Assembly (NCBI GenBank): GCA_004557505.1
Contig: SFGZ01000008.1
Location: forward strand, 241,452 to 305,451
DNA length: 64,000 bases
Direction of reading: 5' to 3'
Source: Coriobacteriaceae bacterium
Lineage (GTDB): Bacteria; Actinomycetota; Coriobacteriia; Coriobacteriales; Atopobiaceae
Shown: in pieces, positions 9,039-17,295 of the stretch
Numbering within the stretch: position 1 is the first letter of the stretch
How the letters are laid out: each line of letters begins with the position of its first letter
Program-made: the position numbers and the translations under genes
The notes under the pieces: model-generated
The model's input: only the letters and a program-made list of their open reading frames with translations
The model's database searches: none
Told to the model about the DNA's origin: nothing

Positions 9039-10250
9039 CTAGTCCTTCGTGAAGTACATCGAGATGCCCTGCCCGCCTCCGATGCACATGGAGACCATCG
9101 CATCGCGCTTGTCCGTGCGGGCGAGCTCGTAGGCGCACTTGATGACGAGGATGGCACCGGTCGCTCCGATGGGGTGTCCAAGGGAGATGCCGCCGCCGTA
9201 GATGTTGAGCCTTTCGGGGTCGAGCGCGAGATCGCGGCTCACGGCGACCGACTGGGAAGCGAACGCCTCGTTGAGCTCGAACATGTCGATTGCCCGCACG
9301 TCGATTCCGAGCTGGCTGCACAGCTTGACTGTGGAGAAGTAGGGGCTGTAGCCCATGAGCGTGGCGTCATAGCCCGCGACGGCCCATCCACGGATGGCGA
9401 GCATGGGGACGCACCCAAGCTCCTCTGCCTTCGAGCGCCTCATCATCACCACCGCCGCGGCGGCATCGTTCAGGCTCGAGGAGTTGCCCGCGGTCACGCT
9501 GCCCGTGCCGTCAGTCTCAAAGCAGGGCTTGAGCCTGGCGAGGCTCTCGACGGTCACGCCCTCGCGCGGGCCCTCGTCGATGTCGAAGACCGTCACGGCC
9601 CCATGACGGCCCCTGACCTCGACAGGGACGATCTCGGGCTTGAACACGCCGGAGGCAACCGCCGCGCAGGCGCGCTGCTGCGAGCGGGCGGCAAAGGCGT
9701 CCTGCTCCTCACGGCTTACGCCAAACCTCTTGGCGACGTTCTCGGCAGTGACGCCGTTGTGGTTGCCGTCAAGCGGCCAGACGAGGGCGTCGATGACCCC
9801 GTCCTCGAACTGCTTGTGGCCCATGCGGGCACCCCAACGCGCCGATGGCACGTAGTACGGGAGCGTGGAGAGGGACTCCGCGCCGCCGGCGACGACGATG
9901 TCGCGAAAGCCCGTCTGGATCTCCTGCAGGCCATCGGCGATTGCCTGGACGGACGAGCCGCACTGACGGTTCACCGAGTAAGCGGTGCATTCGTTGGGCA
10001 TCCCCGCTTTGAGCGATATGGCGCGAGCCAGAAAGCCGTTGGGGCCCCAACCGCCAACGTTGCCGATGATGACCTCGCCCACCTTGCTCGGATCGACGCC
10101 GGAGCGCCTGACGGCCTCCTTGACCGCAATGGCTCCCAGGTCAATCGTGGGAACGGTCTTGAGGCTCCCCCCGAACTTCCCGATGGCGGTACGCGCGCCC
10201 GCGACGATCACAACGTCGTCGGGGCTCTTGTCAAACTGCTTGTTGCTCAT
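9039..10250 (-). CDS. Acetyl-CoA C-acetyltransferase (thiolase)
   Basis: This enzyme condenses two acetyl-CoA to acetoacetyl-CoA, or cleaves it in reverse. The nucleophilic Cys97 is in NRQCGSS, the catalytic His in GHPIGATG and the second Cys in SMCIGGGQG. The 403 residues fit biosynthetic-type thiolases. The ATG at 10250 is preceded by GGGAGAG-like bases. It follows the 3-hydroxyacyl-CoA dehydrogenase gene by 61 bases and precedes the alcohol dehydrogenase by 34, so it belongs to the acyl-CoA module of this cluster. No crotonase or butyryl-CoA dehydrogenase is nearby. Confidence 0.94.
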   Translation of the reverse strand: MSNKQFDKSPDDVVIVAGARTAIGKFGGSLKTVPTIDLGAIAVKEAVRRSGVDPSKVGEVIIGNVGGWGPNGFLARAISLKAGMPNECTAYSVNRQCGSSVQAIADGLQEIQTGFRDIVVAGGAESLSTLPYYVPSARWGARMGHKQFEDGVIDALVWPLDGNHNGVTAENVAKRFGVSREEQDAFAARSQQRACAAVASGVFKPEIVPVEVRGRHGAVTVFDIDEGPREGVTVESLARLKPCFETDGTGSVTAGNSSSLNDAAAAVVMMRRSKAEELGCVPMLAIRGWAVAGYDATLMGYSPYFSTVKLCSQLGIDVRAIDMFELNEAFASQSVAVSRDLALDPERLNIYGGGISLGHPIGATGAILVIKCAYELARTDKRDAMVSMCIGGGQGISMYFTKD

Positions 10251-10311
10251 GGGACTCTCCCTTCGTAGCGCCTGCTTGGCTTGAGGCCGGCACGGCAGCC
10301 CCCGCTCTTCC

Positions 10312-11163
10312 CTACTCGTAGTCATAGAAGCCGTGACCGGCCTTGCGACCGAGCTTGCCGGCATCAAGCAGCTCCTGGAACACGGGAGCCGGACGATACA
10401 GGCCATCGTGGCCATAGCCCTCGTAGAGGTTCATGAGCGAGGCGTACACCACGTCGACGCCCGAGAAGTCCATGAGCTCGCAGGGGCCCATCGGGTGGTT
10501 GCAGGCCAGCTTCATTGCGGTGTCGACGTCCTTCGGGGAGACGCCCTCGGAGACGAGCCAGGCTCCCATGTTCTCGTACGGGTTGATGATGCGGTTGACG
10601 ATGAAGCCGGGGGTGTTGGGGGCGTCCACGGTCGTCTTCCCAATCGCCTCGGCGAGCTCCTTGGCCTTCTCGTACGTCTCCTCCGAGGTCTTCTCGCCGC
10701 GGACGAGCTCGACGAGCCTCATAACCGGGGCGGGATAGAAGAAGTGCATCCCCATGACCGATGCGGGACGCTTTGTCGCCAAGGCGATCTGGTCGATGTC
10801 GATGCCAGACGTGTTGGTGAGAAGCACCGCGTCTGCATCTGCGACCGCATCGGCCTTCTCGAACGTCGACTGCTTGAAGTCCAGGCGCTCGGGGACGGCC
10901 TCGATCACATACTTGGCACCAGACAGCTCTCCATAGTCGGTCGAGTACGTGAGGTTGCCCAGGATGGCATCGCACTCGCCCTGGGTGATCTTGCCCTTTG
11001 CGGCCTTCTTCTGCACAAGCTTGCCGACAAGCGCCTTGGCCTTGTCCAGCGGCTCCCGGGCGATGTCGATGTTCACAACCGGGAAGCCGGCAGTCGCGCA
11101 AGCTTGGGCAATCCCAGAGCCCATGAGTCCCGATCCAATGACCGCAACCTTTACCTTCTCCAT
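10312..11163 (-). CDS. hbd: 3-hydroxybutyryl-CoA dehydrogenase
   Basis: This enzyme reduces acetoacetyl-CoA to 3-hydroxybutyryl-CoA with NAD(P)H. The Rossmann motif is VAVIGSGLMGSGIAQA, the catalytic His is in GMHFFYPAP, and the C-terminal dimerisation domain ends in KAGHGFYDY. At 283 residues it is the usual length. Only four bases separate it from the CoA-transferase stop, so they are co-translated. Together with the thiolase it makes a 3-hydroxyacyl-CoA, but the dehydration and reduction steps to butyrate are not encoded in the window. Confidence 0.94.
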   Translation of the reverse strand: MEKVKVAVIGSGLMGSGIAQACATAGFPVVNIDIAREPLDKAKALVGKLVQKKAAKGKITQGECDAILGNLTYSTDYGELSGAKYVIEAVPERLDFKQSTFEKADAVADADAVLLTNTSGIDIDQIALATKRPASVMGMHFFYPAPVMRLVELVRGEKTSEETYEKAKELAEAIGKTTVDAPNTPGFIVNRIINPYENMGAWLVSEGVSPKDVDTAMKLACNHPMGPCELMDFSGVDVVYASLMNLYEGYGHDGLYRPAPVFQELLDAGKLGRKAGHGFYDYE

Positions 11164-11167
11164 GTCC

Positions 11168-12814
11168 TTAGTCCTTTCCTAGAGTGTCAAACACGTATTG
11201 GCCGCGGGCCAAAGGGGCCTGCCTTGCGCCAAATCCCTCCAAGAGCCCGCAGGGTCCATCCTGCTCAAAGAGGCTTGTACTCATGGTTGTGAGGTCGTCC
11301 GCAACGATGGGTGAGAAGTCCATCATGTCGAGCACCTGCGTCTTGAGGTCGATGCCCGGGGCGATCTCGACGAGCCTGACGCCCTCGGGCACCAGTTCGA
11401 AGACGGCCCGCTCGGTCACGACCACCACGCGCTGGCCGCTCTTGCGGGCACGTGGCCCGTTGAAGGAGACCTGGCGCACGCGGCGGACCATCTTTTTCAC
11501 GGCACCCTCCTTGAGGATGCGCAGCTCGTTGCCATCGAAGCTGTACTCGGTGCCCTTGGCCGTGAACGTGCCCAGGTAGACAACGCACTTTGCGTTCTGG
11601 GTGATATCGACGAAGCCGCCCGCTCCGGTACACCTCTCGCCCATCTTGGTGGAGTTGACGTTCCCCTCTCCGTCGAGCTCTCCCAGTCCCATATATGTGA
11701 CGTCTACGCCAGCCCCGTCGTAGTAGTCGAACTGCTCGGGGTGGCTCACCATGGCGTAGAGGTTCTGACCGATGCCAAAGTCGATGCCGCCAAGCTGCAC
11801 GCCGCCGTAGATGCCGCTCTCGACCGTGATCATGACCTTGTCGGAGAGGCCCTCCTCCGCGCAGACCCGCCCCACCATGTCGTTGGGGATGCCCGTGCCA
11901 AGGTTGACGACGCATCCGGGATACAGCTCCTGGCATCCGCGCCGCGCGATGAACTTGCGCACGTTGAACGGGGCGGGGTCGATTGCGGCCATCGGTCGCC
12001 TGAGCTTCCCCACATACGACGGATCGAAGTAGATCGAGGAGGTCATGCGGTGGTCTTCCTCGGGATTGGGGCAGACGACCACCTTGTCGATGAACACCCC
12101 CGGCACTGTCACGTCCTTGGGGTTGAGCGTACCGGTCTGGGCAACGTCACGCACCTGGGCTATGACCTGCCCGCCATAGCGCTTGGCGGCGAGAACCGCA
12201 TTGAAGACCTCCAGCTTCATGGCCTCGTCCGTGGTGGTCATGTTGCCCATCTCATCGCAGGTGGTGCCGCGGATGAGCAGGGTGTCGATGGGCACCTCGT
12301 TGTACATCATGTATTCCTCGCCGTGGTAGGTGACGATCTCCACGATGTCCGGCTCGCCTTGGGTGCGCTCGTTCATCTTGCCGCCCTCGACGCGCGGGTC
12401 GATGAAGGTGCCCAGGCCAACCTTGCTCATCTTGCCCGGCAGGCCACATGCCATGGCCCGGTAGAGCTGGGCAATCTGCCCCTGCGGAAGGCAGTACGCA
12501 ACCACCTTGTTGCTGGCGATCATGTCCATCCACTTGGGCTGGAGGCCCCAGTGCGAGCCGATGATGCGTGTCACCAGGCCATCGTGCGCCAAGTGCTGTA
12601 TGCCGCGGGCCCTGTCGGACTGGCCGCATGAGTGGAGGAGAGTGAGGCCGCACGGGTGCCCCGTCTCGAGAAAGCGCTTCTCTATCGCCTTGAGATTGGA
12701 CTCCGAGGCCGATACGAGCGTCATGCCGATCGTGCAGATGGTTGTTCCATCCGCAATGGATGCAGCCGCCTCCTCTGGGGTGACAAAGTTTGCCCGAAGG
12801 TCTCTGCTAGCCAT
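11168..12814 (-). CDS. Family I CoA-transferase, fused alpha-beta (acyl-CoA:acetate/3-ketoacid type)
   Basis: This enzyme moves CoA between an acyl-CoA and a free acid, for example 3-hydroxybutyryl-CoA or acetoacetyl-CoA and acetate. Both halves are fused in 548 residues. The first half runs to about residue 260. The second contains the catalytic Glu332 in ITVESGIYGG and the glycine-rich GAGGFVDITQNAK. The layout matches the YdiF/propionate CoA-transferase group. It begins three bases after the acyl-CoA ligase stop and ends four bases before hbd. The substrate acid is not predictable from sequence. Confidence 0.92.
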   Translation of the reverse strand: MASRDLRANFVTPEEAAASIADGTTICTIGMTLVSASESNLKAIEKRFLETGHPCGLTLLHSCGQSDRARGIQHLAHDGLVTRIIGSHWGLQPKWMDMIASNKVVAYCLPQGQIAQLYRAMACGLPGKMSKVGLGTFIDPRVEGGKMNERTQGEPDIVEIVTYHGEEYMMYNEVPIDTLLIRGTTCDEMGNMTTTDEAMKLEVFNAVLAAKRYGGQVIAQVRDVAQTGTLNPKDVTVPGVFIDKVVVCPNPEEDHRMTSSIYFDPSYVGKLRRPMAAIDPAPFNVRKFIARRGCQELYPGCVVNLGTGIPNDMVGRVCAEEGLSDKVMITVESGIYGGVQLGGIDFGIGQNLYAMVSHPEQFDYYDGAGVDVTYMGLGELDGEGNVNSTKMGERCTGAGGFVDITQNAKCVVYLGTFTAKGTEYSFDGNELRILKEGAVKKMVRRVRQVSFNGPRARKSGQRVVVVTERAVFELVPEGVRLVEIAPGIDLKTQVLDMMDFSPIVADDLTTMSTSLFEQDGPCGLLEGFGARQAPLARGQYVFDTLGKD

Positions 12815-12817
12815 GAG

Positions 12818-14449
12818 TCAAGCCTTTCTCGGTGTCTTTTCCAAAAGGGATTGGCGAACAAGCTCAAGCGCGGCGCGTCTGTCGGGCTTCTCGCCTCTCG
12901 TCTGGGGTATCTCGTCCGCAAACGCGATGTGGACGGGGATCTTGAAGTGGGCGAGCCTCCCCTTAAGCGCCAGCCTGACCTCGCCCTCTGTGACCTGTGA
13001 GCCCGCCTGCCTCACGCAGACGGCAACGGGGACTTCGCCGTAGAGCTCGTCGGGCATTCCGCAGGCACAGGCTTCGCTAATCCCCGGAACCTCGCAGAGC
13101 ACCTCTTCGAGGGCCGAGCACCACACCTTCTCGCCACCGCGGTTGATCATGTCCTTCTTGCGGTCAACGATCCAGATCATGCCTTCGCTGTTCGCATAGC
13201 CCAAATCGCCCGTGAGGAGCCATCCCCCGGGGAGCAGGTCGGATGACTCGCGGTGGAAGTAGCCCTCCGTGACGCAGGTGCCGCGCAAGGCAAGCTCCCC
13301 CACTTCCCCTGCGGGAACCTCGTGGCGCCCCTCATCGAGAAGGGCCGCGTCGACTCCGGGAACTGGCTTTCCCGTGGCGCCCGCACAGATGGAGGTGGCG
13401 GAGTCCCAGGGAAAGAGAAGCGCCGGCGAGCTTGTCTCGGTCATGCCATAGACCACCTGGAATGTGGCCGTGGGCATCCAGTCATGGAATTCACGCATCT
13501 TTGATATCGGTTCGTAGCTCGAGCCGGAAAGCATGGCACGCACGCTTGGGAGCGAGGGGAACTCCGCCCTCAGGGGCAGGAGAGCGGCGAAGCTGGTCGG
13601 CGAGCCGTGCAGGTAGGTTATGCCCTCGTTGCGGATGCACTCGAGAACCCTCCTGGCATCGAACCTGCGATGGAGGTACACGGTCCCCCCAGCGTAGACG
13701 AACTGCGCCATGAGCGCCACCAGTCCCGTGACATGGTAGATGGGGATGGGCACCAGGCAGGAATCCTCCGGGGTCGTGCCCATGAGCCGCTGGTAGACCA
13801 TGGTGGCGAAGATGAGGTTGTAGTTTCTGAGGACAACCCCCTTCGCAGCAGAGGTCGTCCCGCTCGTAAACATCATGACGGCGGGGTCCGCCTCGCTTCC
13901 AGAGCAGCTGGCTGCCGGACGGGCGTAACCGCAGATTCCACCAAAGCCGTAACCACGCTCAACCCCACGGGACCAGATGCACATGTCTGGGCCCACGGGG
14001 AAGCTCGCCGCCCAACCCTCAAACTCCTCGCCGGCAATCACGGCGTCTGGCCTGGCGATGTCCAGGAGCGACGCCACCTCGCGCTCGCGGTATTTGGTGG
14101 GTAGGGGCACGCAGACCGCCCCAAGCTTCGATATGGCGTAGAAGGCAACCACAAACTCGAGGTCGGCGTGCATGAGGAGGGCTATGAGGGAGCCGTGCCC
14201 AAGGCCCTTTTCGGAAGCAAGGTAAGCGGCGAAGTCATCCGTCAGCGAGAGGAGGCGCTCGTAGGTCGTGCGCCGTCCCCAGTCATCGACGATGGCCGTC
14301 GCCCGGGGATTGGAGGATGCCGTCTCCGCCAGCTGATGGTAAAGGCTGGGCGCCATGTCGTCGAAGGCATACAACGCCTTGCCCGACACGGAATGCGTCG
14401 ACATCCCCCGCTGGAGTGACAGGCTCCAGCAGTCCCTTCCGGATATCAT
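12818..14449 (-). CDS. AMP-dependent acyl-CoA synthetase/ligase (ANL family)
   Basis: This enzyme activates a carboxylic acid to an acyl-CoA via an acyl-adenylate. The P-loop-like motif is MMFTSGTTSAAKGVVL (about residue 200). Next come YGMTETSS, then GGWLLTGDLGY and the hinge DRKKDMINRGGEKV. A C-terminal Lys is present in TRGEKPDRR, where the adenylating Lys is expected. I chose the ATG at 14449 because GGAGGTGG lies just upstream. A second ATG at 14404 has the ribosome site too close. This gives 543 residues, a usual length. It is tightly linked to the CoA-transferase gene. The acid it activates is unknown; a short hydroxy or branched acid is plausible. Confidence 0.88.
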   Translation of the reverse strand: MISGRDCWSLSLQRGMSTHSVSGKALYAFDDMAPSLYHQLAETASSNPRATAIVDDWGRRTTYERLLSLTDDFAAYLASEKGLGHGSLIALLMHADLEFVVAFYAISKLGAVCVPLPTKYREREVASLLDIARPDAVIAGEEFEGWAASFPVGPDMCIWSRGVERGYGFGGICGYARPAASCSGSEADPAVMMFTSGTTSAAKGVVLRNYNLIFATMVYQRLMGTTPEDSCLVPIPIYHVTGLVALMAQFVYAGGTVYLHRRFDARRVLECIRNEGITYLHGSPTSFAALLPLRAEFPSLPSVRAMLSGSSYEPISKMREFHDWMPTATFQVVYGMTETSSPALLFPWDSATSICAGATGKPVPGVDAALLDEGRHEVPAGEVGELALRGTCVTEGYFHRESSDLLPGGWLLTGDLGYANSEGMIWIVDRKKDMINRGGEKVWCSALEEVLCEVPGISEACACGMPDELYGEVPVAVCVRQAGSQVTEGEVRLALKGRLAHFKIPVHIAFADEIPQTRGEKPDRRAALELVRQSLLEKTPRKA

Positions 14450-14519
14450 CTTTGACCACCTCCAAGGCGCGTTGGTGTTCCAGCAATCCAGACCCTGAGT
14501 TTCTGTGGGTGCCGGCAGG

Positions 14520-15407
14520 CTAGTCAGTCGCCTCGAGCGTCTCCTCGCCAAACCGGTAGCGACCCGATGAGCCAAACAGCCTCATGTAGTGCTTGAGCCA
14601 ATCAGACGCCTTGCTCTCGGCGGCACGAGAGAGAAGCATGTAGTCAGGCCTCCTTTCGGCAGCGAGTTCCTCGCGCAAGCCGCGGACATACGCGGCGGAA
14701 TAGTCGGTCCAAAGGTTCACCTTGTTGATGCCGCCCTCGATGGCCTTCCTGAAGTTCTCGTCTCCCGAACCGGAGCCGCCATGCAGCACCAGCGGGTAGT
14801 CTCCCACCGCCTGCTTGAGCTCGCGCAGGCGGCCAAAGTCGAGCCTGGGGACAAAGTCCTTGGGGTAGTTGCCGTGCGCCGTCCCAATGGCAACTGCCAG
14901 GGCATCGCACCCGGTTCTCTCGATGAACTCGACGGCCATGTCCACCCTGGTGTACATGTCCGCGCTGCGACCGTCACCGGCGGCAGCCTGGCCAACGTGG
15001 CCGAGCTCCGCCTCGACGCTCACACCGTGAGCATGGGCGAGGGAGACGACCTGGGACACGCGGCGAATGTTCTCCTCGAACGGAAGGTTCGAGGAATCGA
15101 CCATCACCGACGTATACCCCGCCTTGATGCAGCGGCAGATGTCCTCGAACTCGATGCCATGGTCAAGCTGCAGGGCCACGGGAATATCGAGGGGCTCGGC
15201 AGCGGCACGAACCATTGCCGCAGCGACCTCGGGGGCAATGTGCATGTTCATCTGCCTGGGCGAGATGTCGATGAGGACGGCGGAGCGCTCTTCCTGCGCC
15301 GCCATGAGAGCGGCCCTCATGGTGTTGAAGTCTGGGCAGTTGGGAGCAGGAACGGCATAGCCGTTGGCACTTGCGTGCTTGAGCATTTCGCTAACTGAGA
15401 CGTACAT
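14520..15407 (-). CDS. Class II (zinc) ketose-bisphosphate aldolase family protein
   Basis: This is a member of the FbaA/GatY/KbaY/IolJ family, which cleaves ketose (bis)phosphates to DHAP plus an aldehyde. Zinc ligands and phosphate-binding segments are visible in LQLDHGIEF, VEAELGH, GTAHGNYP and VLHGGSGSG. The active-site region SVMVDSSNLPFEENI resembles GatY. It has 295 residues, a family-typical size. The ATG at 15407 has AAGGA upstream. It lies downstream of the PTS EIIC gene, after a strong hairpin, and upstream of the acyl-CoA genes. Next to a fructose-type PTS, cleavage of a ketose 1-phosphate is the simplest reading. Cleavage of an inositol-type deoxyketogluconate phosphate is an alternative. 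Confidence 0.88.
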   Translation of the reverse strand: MYVSVSEMLKHASANGYAVPAPNCPDFNTMRAALMAAQEERSAVLIDISPRQMNMHIAPEVAAAMVRAAAEPLDIPVALQLDHGIEFEDICRCIKAGYTSVMVDSSNLPFEENIRRVSQVVSLAHAHGVSVEAELGHVGQAAAGDGRSADMYTRVDMAVEFIERTGCDALAVAIGTAHGNYPKDFVPRLDFGRLRELKQAVGDYPLVLHGGSGSGDENFRKAIEGGINKVNLWTDYSAAYVRGLREELAAERRPDYMLLSRAAESKASDWLKHYMRLFGSSGRYRFGEETLEATD

Positions 15408-15483
15408 GGAATTGTCCTTCCAGTATTTGAGCCAGCCTGTCTCTCCGGCTGTGCGTCAACGTATGTGGAAGTGCCCCCGAAAG

Positions 15484-15511
15484 GGTGGGGGCGCCCGCAG
15501 GCGCCCCCACC
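15484..15511 (-). terminator. Perfect 12-bp hairpin after PTS EIIC gene
   Basis: GGTGGGGGCGCC pairs perfectly with its downstream complement across a four-base loop, 15 bases after the EIIC stop. Only a short CTTTC follows on the minus strand, so it lacks a real U-tract. It may partly terminate transcription or protect the 3' end of the PTS message, giving more PTS than downstream enzymes. Confidence 0.6.
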
Positions 15512-15525
15512 GCATCGCTCTTGGT

Positions 15526-16647
15526 CTAGCCCAACAGCTTGTCGAGGACGCCGTTCTGCCCCATCTCCTGCTCCGCGGAAATGGGCTTGCGAAGGAGGAA
15601 ATAGAGGACACCTGTAACCAGTGCGCCGATGAACCAGAACAGGACGAACTGGAGCGGGTTGCTCATAAGGGCAATGACGAACACGCCGCCATGAGGAGAC
15701 GGGGACTCAAGCCCCGTCATACCAGCAAGGCCGCCAGAGATCGCGCCGCCAATCATGCAGGGGACGAGGCAGCGCCACGTATCCTGCACGAGGAACGGAA
15801 TCACGTACTCTTGGATGTAGCAGCAGGCGAGGACAACGCCAGAGATGGTGGTGTCGCGCTCCTGCTGAGTGAACTTCCTCTTGCCCGTGAAGCGATCGAT
15901 GATCTGGGCGATGCAGACTCCAAGCGGGTTCTGCATGCCGCCACACATCTTGCATGCGGTGGGACCATAAATGCCATCAGCGTTGAGTCCGTTGGTCACG
16001 AGGGCGACCGCCTTGGAGATGGGTCCACCCTGATCAATGGACATGCCGGCGCCGATTGCCGCGCCAAAGACAAAACCGCCGACGCCCTGCAGATTGGTAA
16101 GGACGGAGGTGATGACACCCATGAGCCAGCTAATGGGCACCCCAATCACATACCACATGAGCAGGGATGTCACTGCCGTCGCCACAACTGGAATGACCAG
16201 GATCGGGAAGACCGACTGTAGGGAATCGGGGACGTTCTTGGACAGGCCCTTAAGCCAAATGACCAGATACCCTGCAATGATGCCGCCAAGAACGGCACCG
16301 AGGAAGCCGGCTTTGATGGTGTTCGAGATGACGCCAACGGCAAATCCGGGAGCAAGGCCGGGCTTGTCCGCCATTGCATAGGCGATGTAGGCGCCGATGA
16401 TGGGAACGCAGACGTTGAAGATTGCGCTGCCGATGGCATAGATGACCATCGCAGGCGTGTACTCGGTGTAGGCAAGGCCCGCCATCTCGTTGCCAACGTT
16501 GTAGCCGCCCATCGCCTTTGCAATGCCCCAGAGGACGCCGCCACCGACGATGAAGGGGATCATATAGGAAATGCCCGTCAGAACCGCGTCCCACACAAAC
16601 GCACCCTGAGACTGCTTCTTGGCACCCTTGCGCTGAATCTCGGCCAT
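15526..16647 (-). CDS. PTS EIIC, fructose family
   Basis: This is the membrane permease domain of a fructose-family PTS. It has 373 residues with about ten hydrophobic segments, starting MIPFIVGGGVLWGIAKAMGG, and includes the family-typical GFLGAVLGGIIAGY and LESPSPHGGVF near the C-terminus. The substrate-site Glu lies in the latter. Its ATG directly follows the EIIB stop with no intervening base. EIIA is separate and 9 kb away on the same strand. The imported sugar is unknown, though fructose-family systems usually phosphorylate C1 of a ketose or a C6 hydroxyl. Confidence 0.93.
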   Translation of the reverse strand: MAEIQRKGAKKQSQGAFVWDAVLTGISYMIPFIVGGGVLWGIAKAMGGYNVGNEMAGLAYTEYTPAMVIYAIGSAIFNVCVPIIGAYIAYAMADKPGLAPGFAVGVISNTIKAGFLGAVLGGIIAGYLVIWLKGLSKNVPDSLQSVFPILVIPVVATAVTSLLMWYVIGVPISWLMGVITSVLTNLQGVGGFVFGAAIGAGMSIDQGGPISKAVALVTNGLNADGIYGPTACKMCGGMQNPLGVCIAQIIDRFTGKRKFTQQERDTTISGVVLACCYIQEYVIPFLVQDTWRCLVPCMIGGAISGGLAGMTGLESPSPHGGVFVIALMSNPLQFVLFWFIGALVTGVLYFLLRKPISAEQEMGQNGVLDKLLG

Positions 16648-16974
16648 CTAGCCAATCGCCTCCAATAGCTCCGCCACGACTTCCGCGGCCTTATCCTTCG
16701 TCATGACTTCCTTGGTCTTGCAGCTGAGCGTGGGGACTGGATCAAAGCGCTCCTTGCCCTTGATCTTGACGTCCGCGGCAATGATCGCGCCGTCCGCACG
16801 AGCGATGTCCTCGTCAGTGATGACATGCTCGGCACCGGTCGCCCCCTGGGTCTCGATCTTTGCCTCGCAGCCCGCCTCCTCAAGTGCCGCGCGCAAAGAG
16901 TCCGCTGCCATGAAGGTGTGCGCGATGCCAATCTGGCAAGCCGTGACGCCCACGATGTAGCTCTTCTGTGCCAT
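16648..16974 (-). CDS. PTS EIIB, fructose family
   Basis: This is a 108-residue cytoplasmic domain that takes phosphate from EIIA on Cys13 (VGVTACQIGIAHTFMAA, the signature of fructose-type EIIB). It hands the phosphate to the sugar carried by EIIC. The ATG at 16974 follows AGAGGAGG; an ATG 30 bases upstream is possible but less well placed. It is the first gene of the large minus-strand catabolic series and is preceded by an A+T-rich regulatory region. Confidence 0.92.
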   Translation of the reverse strand: MAQKSYIVGVTACQIGIAHTFMAADSLRAALEEAGCEAKIETQGATGAEHVITDEDIARADGAIIAADVKIKGKERFDPVPTLSCKTKEVMTKDKAAEVVAELLEAIG

Positions 16975-17295
16975 CCGCCCTTCCTCCTCTCCCGTAATCC
17001 TCATGAGTGGCCATCTCCTCACGTCCTTGCGCTGGTGCCATCCCAGAGGATGACTTCGCATGGCTGAATCATATTTCCTTCACAGTGTTTGACCGACGTT
17101 ATCCTCATTTTGACAGTATATTCACTATTTCATCATTTTTTGTTCTTGTATTTGTTCTATTAATTGGTTGATAAGGACGTTTTTTGGCATTTAGTCCATA
17201 ATATATTCATATTTAGAGGCTTCTAGGCCCGCACTGCGGGCGACATGCTTAGAATGCAGGCACATGGAATGCGGAATCGTTGGAGGGAGACAGCG
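16975..17295. promoter_or_regulatory. A+T-rich divergent regulatory region
   Basis: This intergenic region separates the PTS-aldolase series (minus) from the membrane protein-transporter-PfkB genes (plus). It is strikingly A+T-rich between 17070 and 17220, unlike its surroundings. It contains TTGACA at about 17113 and several TATA-like stretches, but no -35/-10 pair with 17-base spacing that I can defend. A 15-base motif AATTGGTTGATAAGG at 17162-17176 recurs almost exactly, in the other orientation, before the gnd gene of the second sugar locus (47653-47667). It probably carries promoters and operators for both directions. Confidence 0.55.
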
